DNA from: Balneola sp.
GTDB lineage: Bacteria; Bacteroidota; Rhodothermia; Balneolales; Balneolaceae
Direction: 5' to 3'
DNA length: 64,000 nt
Assembly: GCA_002694685.1 (NCBI GenBank)
Contig: NZMW01000004.1
Coordinates: 492,632 to 556,631 of the forward strand
The position numbers were made by a program, and so were the translations under genes. Under the pieces are notes generated by a model. It had not been told where the DNA came from. It did not search any database and saw only the letters and a program-made list of their open reading frames with translations. Of the stretch, positions 1 to 8,279 are shown piece after piece. Each line of letters begins with the position of its first letter. Within the stretch, counting starts at the first letter, position 1.

Positions 1-1135
1 TATTGCCACGCATACTCATCATTTTTTCATCATGAGTCATAGTATTTGTAGGGTAAGCAATACGCACAACTTCACCGCCTAAAAAGAAGGGGGCTATTTT
101 CTGCCATTCCGGACTTAACATCACCATTCTCCAGCTTTCTTTTGCAACAGGAGGGATGGTTAACAGGTCTCTTTCTTCCAAAAAAGTAACGGCTTCCTCG
201 GCAAGATCCTTAACAAGAGGCGGTTGCTCTCCGGCCGGCACATACGTTTTTTTGACGTGCTCCAAAGCTGCCTTCCAGTCATCGCCATACCCAATTTCGC
301 GAGATGCTTTAAGCATTTCATTGTACGTCCAGGCATATTGCTCATTGGCGATATCAATCAGTTGCTGAGGATTGTAGGAAATCATCTCAAAACCTAATCG
401 TCTGATAATTTCTTCTTCCCCAATCGGGCTTCCCACGATTCCGCTTTCATCGGTCTGCTCTTTCTCCTGATCAAAGTGATTCTGAACAGCCTCTTCATAT
501 TCTTCGAGTGATGTTTCTAAGGCATTGAAAGGTTCTTCTACCCACCAGGTAAAGTCAGGATCGTAGCCATAATAGAATTCATAAGCCTCTTCGATGGCTT
601 CTCTTCGTTCTTCAATGATATTGGCTAGAAAGCCCGCATCTTTTTTTGAGAAGACGGTGGTGTTTTTCAAAGCGGCATGTAGAGCTTCGGTTTCAGTATT
701 CCACGCATTGAACCAGTTCGCTACTTGTTTGCCTTCCATAGAAACGCCGGATCTTCTTTGGGTAATGAAATCCATAACGGATTGGGGGGCAGGGATATAT
801 TTTTTGAGTTCATTAAATCTCTTTTGATCTGCCTGAAGGAAATACTGAGAACGTTCGAGGTCGTTTTTTAAAAGGAGGTAGTCAACTTGAGAAGATCGAT
901 CCAATTCGCGAAAATTGATTTCACCTAAGCGGTTCAGCCAATCACTATATAAATCAGAAAAGCGGGATATATACTGCTCTGAATGTTCAACGGCATACTT
1001 TCTTGAAAGAGCTCCGGCATCTTCACGATAGATGGTAATTAAGTCTTCCACTGAAGACGATACCTGAGCTGATAGCTCTTTTTGAGGAGTGAATGCCAGA
1101 ACGGCGGCGACTGAGAATAGAATTAAATTCTGCAT
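1..1135 (-). CDS. Secreted DUF885 family putative metallopeptidase (3' end outside window)
   Basis: The frame is open from ATG at 1135 to the window edge, giving the first 378 residues. The first ~24 residues (MQNLILFSVAAVLAF..., ending LSAQ) look like a short signal peptide, although the usual basic n-region is missing, so export is likely but not certain. The rest is helical and ends in a MMSMRGN segment, which in DUF885 proteins lies directly before the conserved HELIPGHH zinc-site motif; that motif would fall just outside the window. DUF885 proteins are predicted zinc peptidases of an M32-like fold; the substrate is unknown. The gene is divergent from leuS with 306 bp between the starts. 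Family call is from motif memory and the catalytic site is not visible. Confidence 0.75.
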   Translation of the reverse strand, partial: MQNLILFSVAAVLAFTPQKELSAQVSSSVEDLITIYREDAGALSRKYAVEHSEQYISRFSDLYSDWLNRLGEINFRELDRSSQVDYLLLKNDLERSQYFLQADQKRFNELKKYIPAPQSVMDFITQRRSGVSMEGKQVANWFNAWNTETEALHAALKNTTVFSKKDAGFLANIIEERREAIEEAYEFYYGYDPDFTWWVEEPFNALETSLEEYEEAVQNHFDQEKEQTDESGIVGSPIGEEEIIRRLGFEMISYNPQQLIDIANEQYAWTYNEMLKASREIGYGDDWKAALEHVKKTYVPAGEQPPLVKDLAEEAVTFLEERDLLTIPPVAKESWRMVMLSPEWQKIAPFFLGGEVVRIAYPTNTMTHDEKMMSMRGN

Positions 1136-1441
1136 AGATAAATGATAGCTTGAAAATTGACTGATCTATATAAAGAAAAATATAGCAGAACTGCTATGGA
1201 TGGGTGTAAAATGATTTTTTTCAAAGAAAAGAAATTGAGGTAATCATTTAATCCTACCAATCAAGTTCAAATACCGTGTGTAAGAATTGTATCAGTTGTT
1301 GAACCATGATTTATTGGATTATAGGATATCCATGGTTATATCATTTACAACCTGCAATTATCCACAAAATCCATTTCAAAGGTTAGGTAGGATTGTCTTA
1401 TCTTTCAGGCTCCTAAAATTTTGAAATTCAAAAACGCTTAA
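1136..1441. other. Divergent intergenic region, DUF885 gene / leuS
   Basis: This 306-bp AT-rich stretch must carry the divergent promoters. It holds a tight palindrome at 1182-1197 (ATAGCAG-aa-CTGCTAT), 47 bp before the DUF885 start, which could be an operator or a small hairpin in that gene's leader, and one isolated consensus DnaA box, TTATCCACA, at 1358-1366. No RNA gene or small ORF with a good start is evident, and leuS has no clear Shine-Dalgarno sequence. Confidence 0.4.
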
Positions 1442-3973
1442 ATGCACTCCTACAAACCGGAAAACATCGAGACCAAATGGCAAAAGTACTGGCTCGAGAA
1501 TAAGACCTTTGAAACACCTACCGACAAGTCGAAGCCTAAGTATTATGTGCTGGATATGTTCCCATATCCAAGTGGAGCGGGGCTGCATGTTGGTCACCCC
1601 GAAGGTTATACGGCTACGGATATTATTGCCCGTTACAAGCGTATGAAAGGCTTTAATGTGTTGCACCCGATTGGCTGGGATGCATTTGGATTGCCTGCGG
1701 AACAGTATGCGGTTAAAACCGGCACGCACCCGCGCATCACCACAGAGAAAAACGTCAATAAATTTCGGGAGCAACTACAGGCTATCGGCTTTAGTTATGA
1801 TTGGGATCGTGAAGTGAATACCACCGATCCGGATTACTACAAATGGACGCAGTGGATTTTCCTTCAGCTCTATAAAAAGGGATTGGCTTACGAAGATGAA
1901 GTAGCCGTAAACTGGTGTCCAGAGTTGGGAACCGTACTTGCCAATGAGGAAGTAATTGACGGGAAAAGCGAAGTCGGTGGTTATCCCGTTGTCCGCAAAC
2001 CGATGCGGCAGTGGGTGTTGAAGATCACGGAGTATGCTGAAGAACTATTGCAGGATTTAGAAGATCTGGACTGGCCGGAATCGCTCAAGGAAATGCAGCG
2101 TAACTGGATTGGGAAATCAATTGGAGCTGAAGTTGATTTCAAGATTGCCGGTCATGAAGAGAGAATAAAAGTATTTACAACTCGCCCTGACACTATCTTT
2201 GGGGCTACATATATGGTATTGGCTCCTGAGCATAATCTGGTCAAGAAAATAACTACTGAAGAACAAAAGCAGGCCATTGCTGATTATCAGGAAGAAGCAG
2301 CTAAGAAATCTGATCTGGAGCGACAGGAACTCAGCAAAGATAAAACCGGCGCTTTTACCGGGGCCTATGCTATCAATCCAGCCAATGGGAAAGAGATTCC
2401 GATTTGGATTGCTGACTACGTGTTGGCAAGCTATGGAACCGGAGCCATTATGGCTGTTCCCGGGCAGGATGAACGTGACTGGGAATTTGCTGAAAAATTT
2501 GATCTTGAAATCGTTCGTACTGTTGAGCCTCCTGAAGATTTTGATGGAAAAGCCTACACTGGTGAAGGACCAGCGATCAATAGTGAATTCTTGAATGGAT
2601 TGAATATTGAGGATGCCAAGAAAAAAATTATTCTTTGGCTGGAAGGAAAAGGAGCAGGTACAAAATCTGTGAATTACAAACTTCGTGACTGGTTGTTTTC
2701 ACGCCAGCGCTATTGGGGAGAGCCTTTCCCAATCATTCATGTGGATGGCGAACATAAAGCACTGCCGGAATCAGAACTGCCTGTTACCCTTCCTGAAGTT
2801 GACAAATATCAGCCAACAGGAGATGGAGAACCCCCACTAGCAAATGCCAAGGAATGGATTGAAACTACCGATCCTAAAACCGGCAAAACAGCCATTCGGG
2901 AAACCAACACCATGCCTCAGTGGGCGGGCTCATGCTGGTATTATCTCAGATACATTAGTCCTGAATTTGACGGAGGTCCCGTAGATCCGGATTACGAAAA
3001 TTATTGGATGCCGGTCGATCTGTATGTCGGAGGAGCAGAACACGCCGTACTTCATTTACTCTATGCCCGATTCTGGCATAAAGTGCTGCATGATATTGGA
3101 GTAGTATCTACAAAAGAACCATTTCAGAAACTGGTAAATCAGGGGATGATACTCGGTGAAATGGAGTTCACCGGTCCCGATGGAAAAAAAGTAGATGATA
3201 GCAAGGTAGAGAAGAAAGGCGATGATTTTGTTTTAAAAGGAACGGATACAAAGTTAGAAGCCCGAGCTCATAAAATGTCTAAAAGCCGTGGCAATGTGAT
3301 CAACCCGGATAATATCATTGCGCAATATGGAGCTGATTCTCTTCGGTTGTATGAAATGTTTATGGGCCCACTGGAGCAGGTCAAACCCTGGAGTACCAAA
3401 GGTGTGGAAGGGGTAAACCGATTCCTGAACCGCGTATGGCGATTATTAGTTGACGAAGATTCAGGCGAGATTTCCGATAAGGTGAAGGACATCGAAGCTG
3501 AGAAAAAGCACCTGAAGCCTTTGCATGAAGCCATTAAAAAAGTGAGTGAAGACATTGAAAACCTTCGATTCAATACGGGTATTTCCGCCCTCATGATTTT
3601 TGTGAACGAAGCGAATGGCTGGGATGAAGTCCCGTTGTCAGTAGCAAAAGAATTTGTTCAGATTTTGAATCCTTTTGCGCCCCATATCACGGAAGAACTG
3701 TGGCGAATGCTGGGTAATGAAGATACGCTTGCCTACGAAGACTGGCCTCAATTCAATGAAGAATATCTGAAAGCAGATTCCATCACTTACCCCGTACAGA
3801 TAAATGGAAAAGTGCGTGCAGATATTGAAGTGGACGCCGATAAAGCCAAAGACAAAGACTATGTGTTGGGCTTAGCTAAAGAAGAGGAAAACGTAGCTAA
3901 ATATCTCGAAGAAGGTAATTTAGTGAAAGAAATCTTTGTGCCGGGTAGAATAGTGAATTTGGTGGTGAAGTAA
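1442..3973 (+). CDS. leuS: Leucine--tRNA ligase
   Basis: Class I aminoacyl-tRNA synthetase that charges tRNA-Leu in the cytoplasm. The 843-residue product has the HIGH-type signature HVGH at residues 49-52, the CP1 editing domain with the [10 protein letters not shown] motif, a [17 protein letters not shown] segment typical of bacterial LeuRS, and the KMSKS loop at residues 611-615, followed by the anticodon-binding helical domain. Length is in the usual bacterial range (about 800-930). The start ATG at 1442 is placed so that the protein begins with the family's typical Y-x-P-x-x-I-E-x-K-W opening. It is a single-gene unit, with a strong hairpin terminator 14 bp after the stop. Nothing looks broken. 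Confidence 0.99.
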   Translation: MHSYKPENIETKWQKYWLENKTFETPTDKSKPKYYVLDMFPYPSGAGLHVGHPEGYTATDIIARYKRMKGFNVLHPIGWDAFGLPAEQYAVKTGTHPRITTEKNVNKFREQLQAIGFSYDWDREVNTTDPDYYKWTQWIFLQLYKKGLAYEDEVAVNWCPELGTVLANEEVIDGKSEVGGYPVVRKPMRQWVLKITEYAEELLQDLEDLDWPESLKEMQRNWIGKSIGAEVDFKIAGHEERIKVFTTRPDTIFGATYMVLAPEHNLVKKITTEEQKQAIADYQEEAAKKSDLERQELSKDKTGAFTGAYAINPANGKEIPIWIADYVLASYGTGAIMAVPGQDERDWEFAEKFDLEIVRTVEPPEDFDGKAYTGEGPAINSEFLNGLNIEDAKKKIILWLEGKGAGTKSVNYKLRDWLFSRQRYWGEPFPIIHVDGEHKALPESELPVTLPEVDKYQPTGDGEPPLANAKEWIETTDPKTGKTAIRETNTMPQWAGSCWYYLRYISPEFDGGPVDPDYENYWMPVDLYVGGAEHAVLHLLYARFWHKVLHDIGVVSTKEPFQKLVNQGMILGEMEFTGPDGKKVDDSKVEKKGDDFVLKGTDTKLEARAHKMSKSRGNVINPDNIIAQYGADSLRLYEMFMGPLEQVKPWSTKGVEGVNRFLNRVWRLLVDEDSGEISDKVKDIEAEKKHLKPLHEAIKKVSEDIENLRFNTGISALMIFVNEANGWDEVPLSVAKEFVQILNPFAPHITEELWRMLGNEDTLAYEDWPQFNEEYLKADSITYPVQINGKVRADIEVDADKAKDKDYVLGLAKEEENVAKYLEEGNLVKEIFVPGRIVNLVVK

Positions 3974-3986
3974 ACTTCATAAAAAA

Positions 3987-4011
3987 GGCTCCGACGCAGA
4001 GCATCGGAGCC
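3987..4011. terminator. Bidirectional terminator between leuS and gltA
   Basis: A perfect 8-bp stem GGCTCCGA (3987-3994) / TCGGAGCC (4004-4011) with a 9-nt loop. It is preceded by AAAAAA and followed by a weak T-rich run, so it can serve leuS on the plus strand and the convergent gltA on the minus strand. Confidence 0.85.
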
Positions 4012-4061
4012 AGTTTCTTAATTCAGTGGGATTTTAAACCCTACAAATCTATAATCAGTTA

Positions 4062-5231
4062 CTACCGCTCTTCAACGGATGTCCATTCCAGGCCTTTTTC
4101 ACCAACGTAAAGGGCACGTGGACGTATTAGGCGGTTATTAGCCGCTTGCTCCATGAAGTGACCGGTCCATCCTGAAACACGACTCATCGTGAAAATACAG
4201 GTGTATAAATCCGGCTCAATTCCGATAGAGTAATACACGGTAGCTGAGAAGAAATCCACATTAGGATCAATATCTTTTTCTTCCTTCATAGTATTCAACA
4301 TATCCATTGACCATTCATAAAGCTGCTCATGTCCGGTTTCTTCGGAAAGATCTTTAGACATTGTTTGTAGCAATCGGGCACGTGGGTCAAAGGTTTTGTA
4401 AACACGGTGACCAAATCCTGAAAGCTTCTCTTTATTAGCTAACTTTCTTTTAGTGAATTCAACGGCGTCCGCAGTATCGGGATCTTTATCCAACTCAAGA
4501 AGGGTATTCATAACGGCTGTATTTGCTCCACCGTGAAGTGGTCCTTTAAGAGCACCGATAGCACCGGTGATGGCAGAATACATATCAGACTGAGTAGCAC
4601 AAATGGTGCGGGCGGTAAACGTTGAAGCATTCATCCCATGTTCTGCATGAAGAATCAGGCAAAGATCCATGGTTTTCTCTGCTTGTGTTCCGGGCTTCTC
4701 GCCATTCAACATATATAAGAAGTTGAAAGCTGTGCTTCCCTCTTCAAGAGGGGCTACAAAATCTTTTCCTTTTCGGGCACGATCAAAAGCGGCGATAATG
4801 GTAGGTATCTTGGCTGTAATATCAATAGCCTGACCTTCAAAAAGTGTGTCATCAAACTTACCGTGGGTATCATCAAAATCAGCAAGCATGGATACAGCAG
4901 TTCTAAGAACGGCCATGGGCTCTGCACTTTTATCCGTTGCCTGAATGTAATCCAAAACCGGCTGCGGAAGAGAACGATGTTCAACTAATAATTTCTTTAA
5001 GCTTTCCAGTTCTTCTGAATTTGGAAGCCGGTCATTCCACAATAAAAAGCAGACCTCTTCAAAAGTCGCATTTTCTGCAAGGATATCAATAAGATAACCT
5101 GAGTAAATAAGTTCGCCTTTCTGTCCGTCAATAAAGCTTTTAGTGGTTGAGAACGCGATTATGCCTTCAAGTCCTTTATTGATATAAGGGTATTGTTGCT
5201 CGTCAAAGCCTGTGTGAATGCCTTCTGACAT
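4062..5231 (-). CDS. gltA: Citrate synthase
   Basis: Condenses acetyl-CoA and oxaloacetate to citrate, the entry step of the TCA cycle. The 389-residue protein is of the short bacterial/archaeal type. The catalytic residues are all present: His233 in LHGGANTAV, His275 in GFGHRVYKTFDPRA, and Asp326 in NVDFFSA; the HAEHGMNAS segment (residues 195-203) and the C-terminal GHFMEQ motif are also typical. A closely related 2-methylcitrate synthase cannot be excluded from sequence alone, but there are no prp genes nearby. It stands alone, convergent to leuS, with a 411-bp upstream region. Confidence 0.95.
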   Translation of the reverse strand: MSEGIHTGFDEQQYPYINKGLEGIIAFSTTKSFIDGQKGELIYSGYLIDILAENATFEEVCFLLWNDRLPNSEELESLKKLLVEHRSLPQPVLDYIQATDKSAEPMAVLRTAVSMLADFDDTHGKFDDTLFEGQAIDITAKIPTIIAAFDRARKGKDFVAPLEEGSTAFNFLYMLNGEKPGTQAEKTMDLCLILHAEHGMNASTFTARTICATQSDMYSAITGAIGALKGPLHGGANTAVMNTLLELDKDPDTADAVEFTKRKLANKEKLSGFGHRVYKTFDPRARLLQTMSKDLSEETGHEQLYEWSMDMLNTMKEEKDIDPNVDFFSATVYYSIGIEPDLYTCIFTMSRVSGWTGHFMEQAANNRLIRPRALYVGEKGLEWTSVEER

Positions 5232-5642
5232 TTAGTACTCCAATATTTGGTTAAAGAATAATATGCTCGAAAAGAGCCAACTTAACGCTGTCTGCAATTT
5301 AATATGCTAAGCGTTTTGAGTTGGTAAAAAGTTCCATTTCTCGTGTGAGAAGAGCATTGAATATAGTAAAATGACTGCACAATTTTAAGTCAAAAAAGTT
5401 AAATCTATTTTAAGAAACTAAAGTTATTTGAAGAATTCATGAAGATAGGGTTTCTATTGTAACCGCTTTTCCAGAAGATACAGTCTATTTTTTGGGAGAT
5501 AACTTCATATCGTTTTTAAAAACCTCCTTCCAGCTGTACTAATAGCCATGTTTCTGTTAAAGGGGGATTACGTTACTTCACCAAATCGTAACATTGAAGT
5601 AGGTGAACCGTAACTCGGAATGAATAAAAAAAAAGACTAGCT
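5232..5642. other. Intergenic region upstream of gltA and the DUF2306 gene
   Basis: A 411-bp AT-rich region holding the promoters of two divergent genes. Visible structure is limited to a small inverted repeat GCTCGAAAAGAGC (about 5263-5275) and an imperfect hairpin around GTTACTTCACC (about 5571-5581) / GGTGAACCGTAAC (about 5602-5614) near the DUF2306 gene. No RNA gene or convincing ORF is seen. Confidence 0.35.
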
Positions 5643-6155
5643 ATGGAATCTTATCAATTTGATCTCTTAGGTTTTTTCCACTTTGGCTTTGCTATCCTTT
5701 CCATGTTTTTAGGCGCTCTGATTATCTTTATGAGAAAAGGCACTTTTGTTCATAAAGTAATTGGCTATTTCTACGTGCTGTGTATGATTGGCTTAAATGT
5801 GACGGCCCTGATGATCTACAAACTCTTTGGATATTTTGGACCCTTCCACGTGTTTGCGCTCATAAGTTTGGGAAGTATCTTTGGGGGATTTATTCCGGCG
5901 TATCTAAAAAAACCAAAGGATACATGGTTGGAATATCACTACGAATTTATGAATTGGTCAGTGGTAGGATTGTATGCCGCTTTTTGGTCAGAGACCTTTA
6001 CCCGCTTCTTTAATTTCGGAGAATGGCTCGGCTTCTGGATTTTAGTAGGAGTAGCTACAGCATTAACCGTAGCCATTGGAGGATATTTCATTAAAAAGAA
6101 GAAGGGCTATTTTATAGATAAATTTAGTTCCAGAGTAATCAAGAAAGAGAATTAA
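5643..6155 (+). CDS. DUF2306-type multi-pass membrane protein
   Basis: A 170-residue protein with four or five hydrophobic segments (about residues 10-30, 38-58, 66-84, 104-118 and 128-148). Histidines sit at membrane boundaries (FHFGFA near residue 13, the HKVIGYFYV segment near 42, GPFHVF near 62, EYHYEF near 98). The H-x-x-x-G-Y-x-Y-V-x-x-M block is the hallmark of DUF2306 membrane proteins, whose function is unknown; the conserved histidines suggest heme or metal binding, which is inference. The tail is lysine-rich and cytoplasmic. The gene is convergent with mazG, only 9 bp between the stops. Confidence 0.7.
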   Translation: MESYQFDLLGFFHFGFAILSMFLGALIIFMRKGTFVHKVIGYFYVLCMIGLNVTALMIYKLFGYFGPFHVFALISLGSIFGGFIPAYLKKPKDTWLEYHYEFMNWSVVGLYAAFWSETFTRFFNFGEWLGFWILVGVATALTVAIGGYFIKKKKGYFIDKFSSRVIKKEN

Positions 6156-6164
6156 GGAAACAGA

Positions 6165-6932
6165 TTAAGAAGGCAGGTCTTTAGCCTCGTTCCATAACAC
6201 ATCCATCTCTTCCAGGGAAGCATCTTTGAGGGCCTTGTTTTGTTCTTTTAACTTCTCCTCAATATATCTGAAGCGGTATTCGAATTTAGAGTTGGTTTTG
6301 CGAAGACTATCTTCGGCGTTTAATTCAAAATATCTACTCACATTCACCATAGAGAAGAGTACATCCCCAAACTCGTCCGCTAGCTCATCCGGGTCGTTTC
6401 GTTCAAGAGCATCCCGAAATTCATGAAGTTCTTCATCCAGCTTTTCCCAGGCTAATTTCCATTCGGGCCAGTCAAAACCGACATTAGCTGCTTTTTCCTG
6501 CATCCGTTGTGCGCGGATTAAAGCAGGGAGTTGTGCCGGTAATCCATCAAGCGTAGATTTCTTGCCTTCTTTCAGTTTGATGTTTTCCCAATTCTCGGAA
6601 ACCTGACCTTCTCCATCAACTTCTGTATCTCCAAAAACATGCGGGTGCCTACGGATAAGCTTTTCCATCAGCGTGTAGATTACATCACCAATATCAAAGG
6701 TCTCGGTTTCAGTGGCCATTTTTGAGTGAAACACTACATGGAGCAATAAGTCGCCCAGCTCCTTTTTAAACTCATCGAAATCCTGATTATCCAAGGCATC
6801 AATAGCTTCATACGCTTCTTCAATCAAATTGTCTTTAATAGACTCGTGTGTCTGTTTACGATCCCATGGACATTCTTTTCTCAGAATAGCGACGAGTTCT
6901 ACAAGATCCTCAAACTTCCGGCTTGGCTTCAT
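6165..6932 (-). CDS. mazG: Nucleoside triphosphate pyrophosphohydrolase MazG
   Basis: Hydrolyses (d)NTPs to NMP and pyrophosphate, a housecleaning enzyme of the all-alpha NTP-PPase fold. The 255-residue protein has two MazG repeats. The first carries the metal-binding set E38, E39, E42 and E58-x-x-D61, followed by the RRHPHVFGD motif near residue 95; the second, around residues 170-215, keeps EE-x-x-E and DEFGD, so both sites look intact. The CPWD motif at residues 21-24 is typical. The leader between this gene and the upstream minus-strand gene at 7010 holds an inverted heptamer repeat array that would end up in the mRNA if the genes are cotranscribed. Confidence 0.97.
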   Translation of the reverse strand: MKPSRKFEDLVELVAILRKECPWDRKQTHESIKDNLIEEAYEAIDALDNQDFDEFKKELGDLLLHVVFHSKMATETETFDIGDVIYTLMEKLIRRHPHVFGDTEVDGEGQVSENWENIKLKEGKKSTLDGLPAQLPALIRAQRMQEKAANVGFDWPEWKLAWEKLDEELHEFRDALERNDPDELADEFGDVLFSMVNVSRYFELNAEDSLRKTNSKFEYRFRYIEEKLKEQNKALKDASLEEMDVLWNEAKDLPS

Positions 6933-6937
6933 ACAGA

Positions 6938-7007
6938 AATGTTAAGTGTTAAATTTTGAATGTTAAATGCGTTCAAATTTAACACTTAACATTGAGCATT
7001 TAACATT
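6938..7007. repeat. Inverted arrays of heptamer repeats, pseudoknot-like
   Basis: The 70 bp between mazG and the next gene are almost wholly built from 7-bp units: TGTTAAG, TGTTAAA, TTTTGAA, TGTTAAA (6940-6967), then in reverse GTTCAAA, TTTAACA, CTTAACA, TTGAGCA, TTTAACA (6971-7005). This gives a perfect 19-bp inverted repeat, 6938-6956 with 6975-6993, and a second perfect 12-bp inverted repeat, 6959-6970 with 6996-7007, interleaved with the first. In RNA the two stems are arranged like an H-type pseudoknot, although both may also switch register because the units repeat. Confidence 0.85.
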
Positions 7008-7009
7008 AA

Positions 7010-8278
7010 TTACGTTTTCTTCTTCTTCTTTTTGGCTGCGGGGAAGAGGATGTTGTTCAGGATAAGTCTATAGCCCGGACTGTTGGGGTGCAGGGCTAAA
7101 TCTGTGGGGGGGTCATTGACACGGTGAGTATAATCTTCAGGATCGTGCCCGGCGTAAAAGGTGAAGGTGCCTCTGCCATAATTTCCATGAATATATTTTA
7201 CCTGCTCACGTCCCGGAGACTCTCCCAAAATAACGACCGAAGATTTTACTTTTTCTTTTCGGAAGGCTGTGGTCTGACCGTAGAAACCTCGAACACTACT
7301 CACATGATTCTGAGTAAGCATGGTTGGAACCGGATCCCATTTTGCTGAAAATTCAAAAAGCGTAAAAAAGTCCAGCGATTGATCCACCCGATTAATACTG
7401 ACGGGCACATCAATATTTGCATGCTCATACTCACTTGGATTGAGAACGATGCTGAAGTTTTCGAAAGCCAGTGATTTGCTAAAATCCAGTTTCTGCTGAG
7501 CGTTTGGGTCGGTCGGATCTCCGTCAAATTGTTCGGGCGCTATATCAATACCTTCAGCTGCAAGGGCGATATCAAAGGTGTCGGTTCCCGAGCACATTGC
7601 AAAAAGGAATCCACCATTCCCCACATATCTTTTAATGGTTCTGGCAACTTCTTTCTTCTGTTCACTCACGGAAGAATACCCTAGATTTTGTGCCATTGCC
7701 TCCATCTGCTTAACCTGAGCAATATACCATGGCATATTGCGATAGCTGGCCCAAAATTTCCCATATTGTCCGGTAAAATCTTCATGGTGAAGGTGAAGCC
7801 AGTCATATTCATCAAGCTTGCCTTCCAAAACCTCAACATCCCAAATCTTGTCATATTCAACTTCAGCATAAGTAAGAGCCAGTGTTACGGCATCATCCCA
7901 CGGAAGGGCTTGGTCGGGTGTGTAAACGGCAATTTTCGGGGATTTCTCTAAATTAACAACAGCCGTGTTGCTGCTATTGCTCTCTACTTCGGCGATCAAC
8001 CTTTGGGCTTCAGATGCAGAAATTGTTTGCAGGGATACGTTACGAAGCCGGCTTTTTCTGATGATATCATTTTCAGCCTTTGCAAGGAAGCTTCCTCCTC
8101 GATGATTGAGTAGCCATTGTGCAGTGTAACCATCCGTAATGTGATTGAACATCACACCGTATGCTTTCAGGTGGTTGGTTTGAGAAGCATCCATCGAAAT
8201 GAGTACATGCTGTTGGGCTACAACCGCGAAGATTGGACTCAACACAAATATAAAAATGGTCAATGTTCTCTTGATCAT
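7010..8278 (-). CDS. Secreted GATase-like protein (often mislabelled asparagine synthetase B)
   Basis: A 422-residue protein with a clear signal peptide (first ~21 residues, ending VVAQ) and an odd C-terminal KKKKKKT tail. Families like this in Bacteroidota are, as I recall, deposited as 'asparagine synthetase B', but I see neither the N-terminal Cys2 of class II amidotransferases nor the SGGxD ATP site. Instead a GNGGFLFAMCSGTDTFD segment looks like a class I amidotransferase/ThuA nucleophile elbow, and YGRGTFTFYAGHDPEDYTH resembles the ThuA C-terminal histidine motif. So the fold is probably GATase1/ThuA-like; the substrate is unknown. It starts 1 bp after the stop of the TPR gene, so the two are translated as one operon with maf. 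Confidence 0.6.
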   Translation of the reverse strand: MIKRTLTIFIFVLSPIFAVVAQQHVLISMDASQTNHLKAYGVMFNHITDGYTAQWLLNHRGGSFLAKAENDIIRKSRLRNVSLQTISASEAQRLIAEVESNSSNTAVVNLEKSPKIAVYTPDQALPWDDAVTLALTYAEVEYDKIWDVEVLEGKLDEYDWLHLHHEDFTGQYGKFWASYRNMPWYIAQVKQMEAMAQNLGYSSVSEQKKEVARTIKRYVGNGGFLFAMCSGTDTFDIALAAEGIDIAPEQFDGDPTDPNAQQKLDFSKSLAFENFSIVLNPSEYEHANIDVPVSINRVDQSLDFFTLFEFSAKWDPVPTMLTQNHVSSVRGFYGQTTAFRKEKVKSSVVILGESPGREQVKYIHGNYGRGTFTFYAGHDPEDYTHRVNDPPTDLALHPNSPGYRLILNNILFPAAKKKKKKT

Positions 8279-8279
8279 A

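Noticed and set aside
1358-1366. Consensus DnaA box TTATCCACA before leuS
   Set aside because: A single 9-bp box is expected by chance about once in a stretch this size; no cluster of boxes, AT-rich unwinding element or dnaA/dnaN gene is nearby, so it does not indicate an origin.
5258-5300. Possible -24/-12 promoter upstream of gltA (TGGCTC...GAGCA on the minus strand)
   Set aside because: The GG and GC are correctly spaced but three constrained bases differ from the sigma-54 consensus, and part of the match is an unrelated small hairpin; support is too weak.
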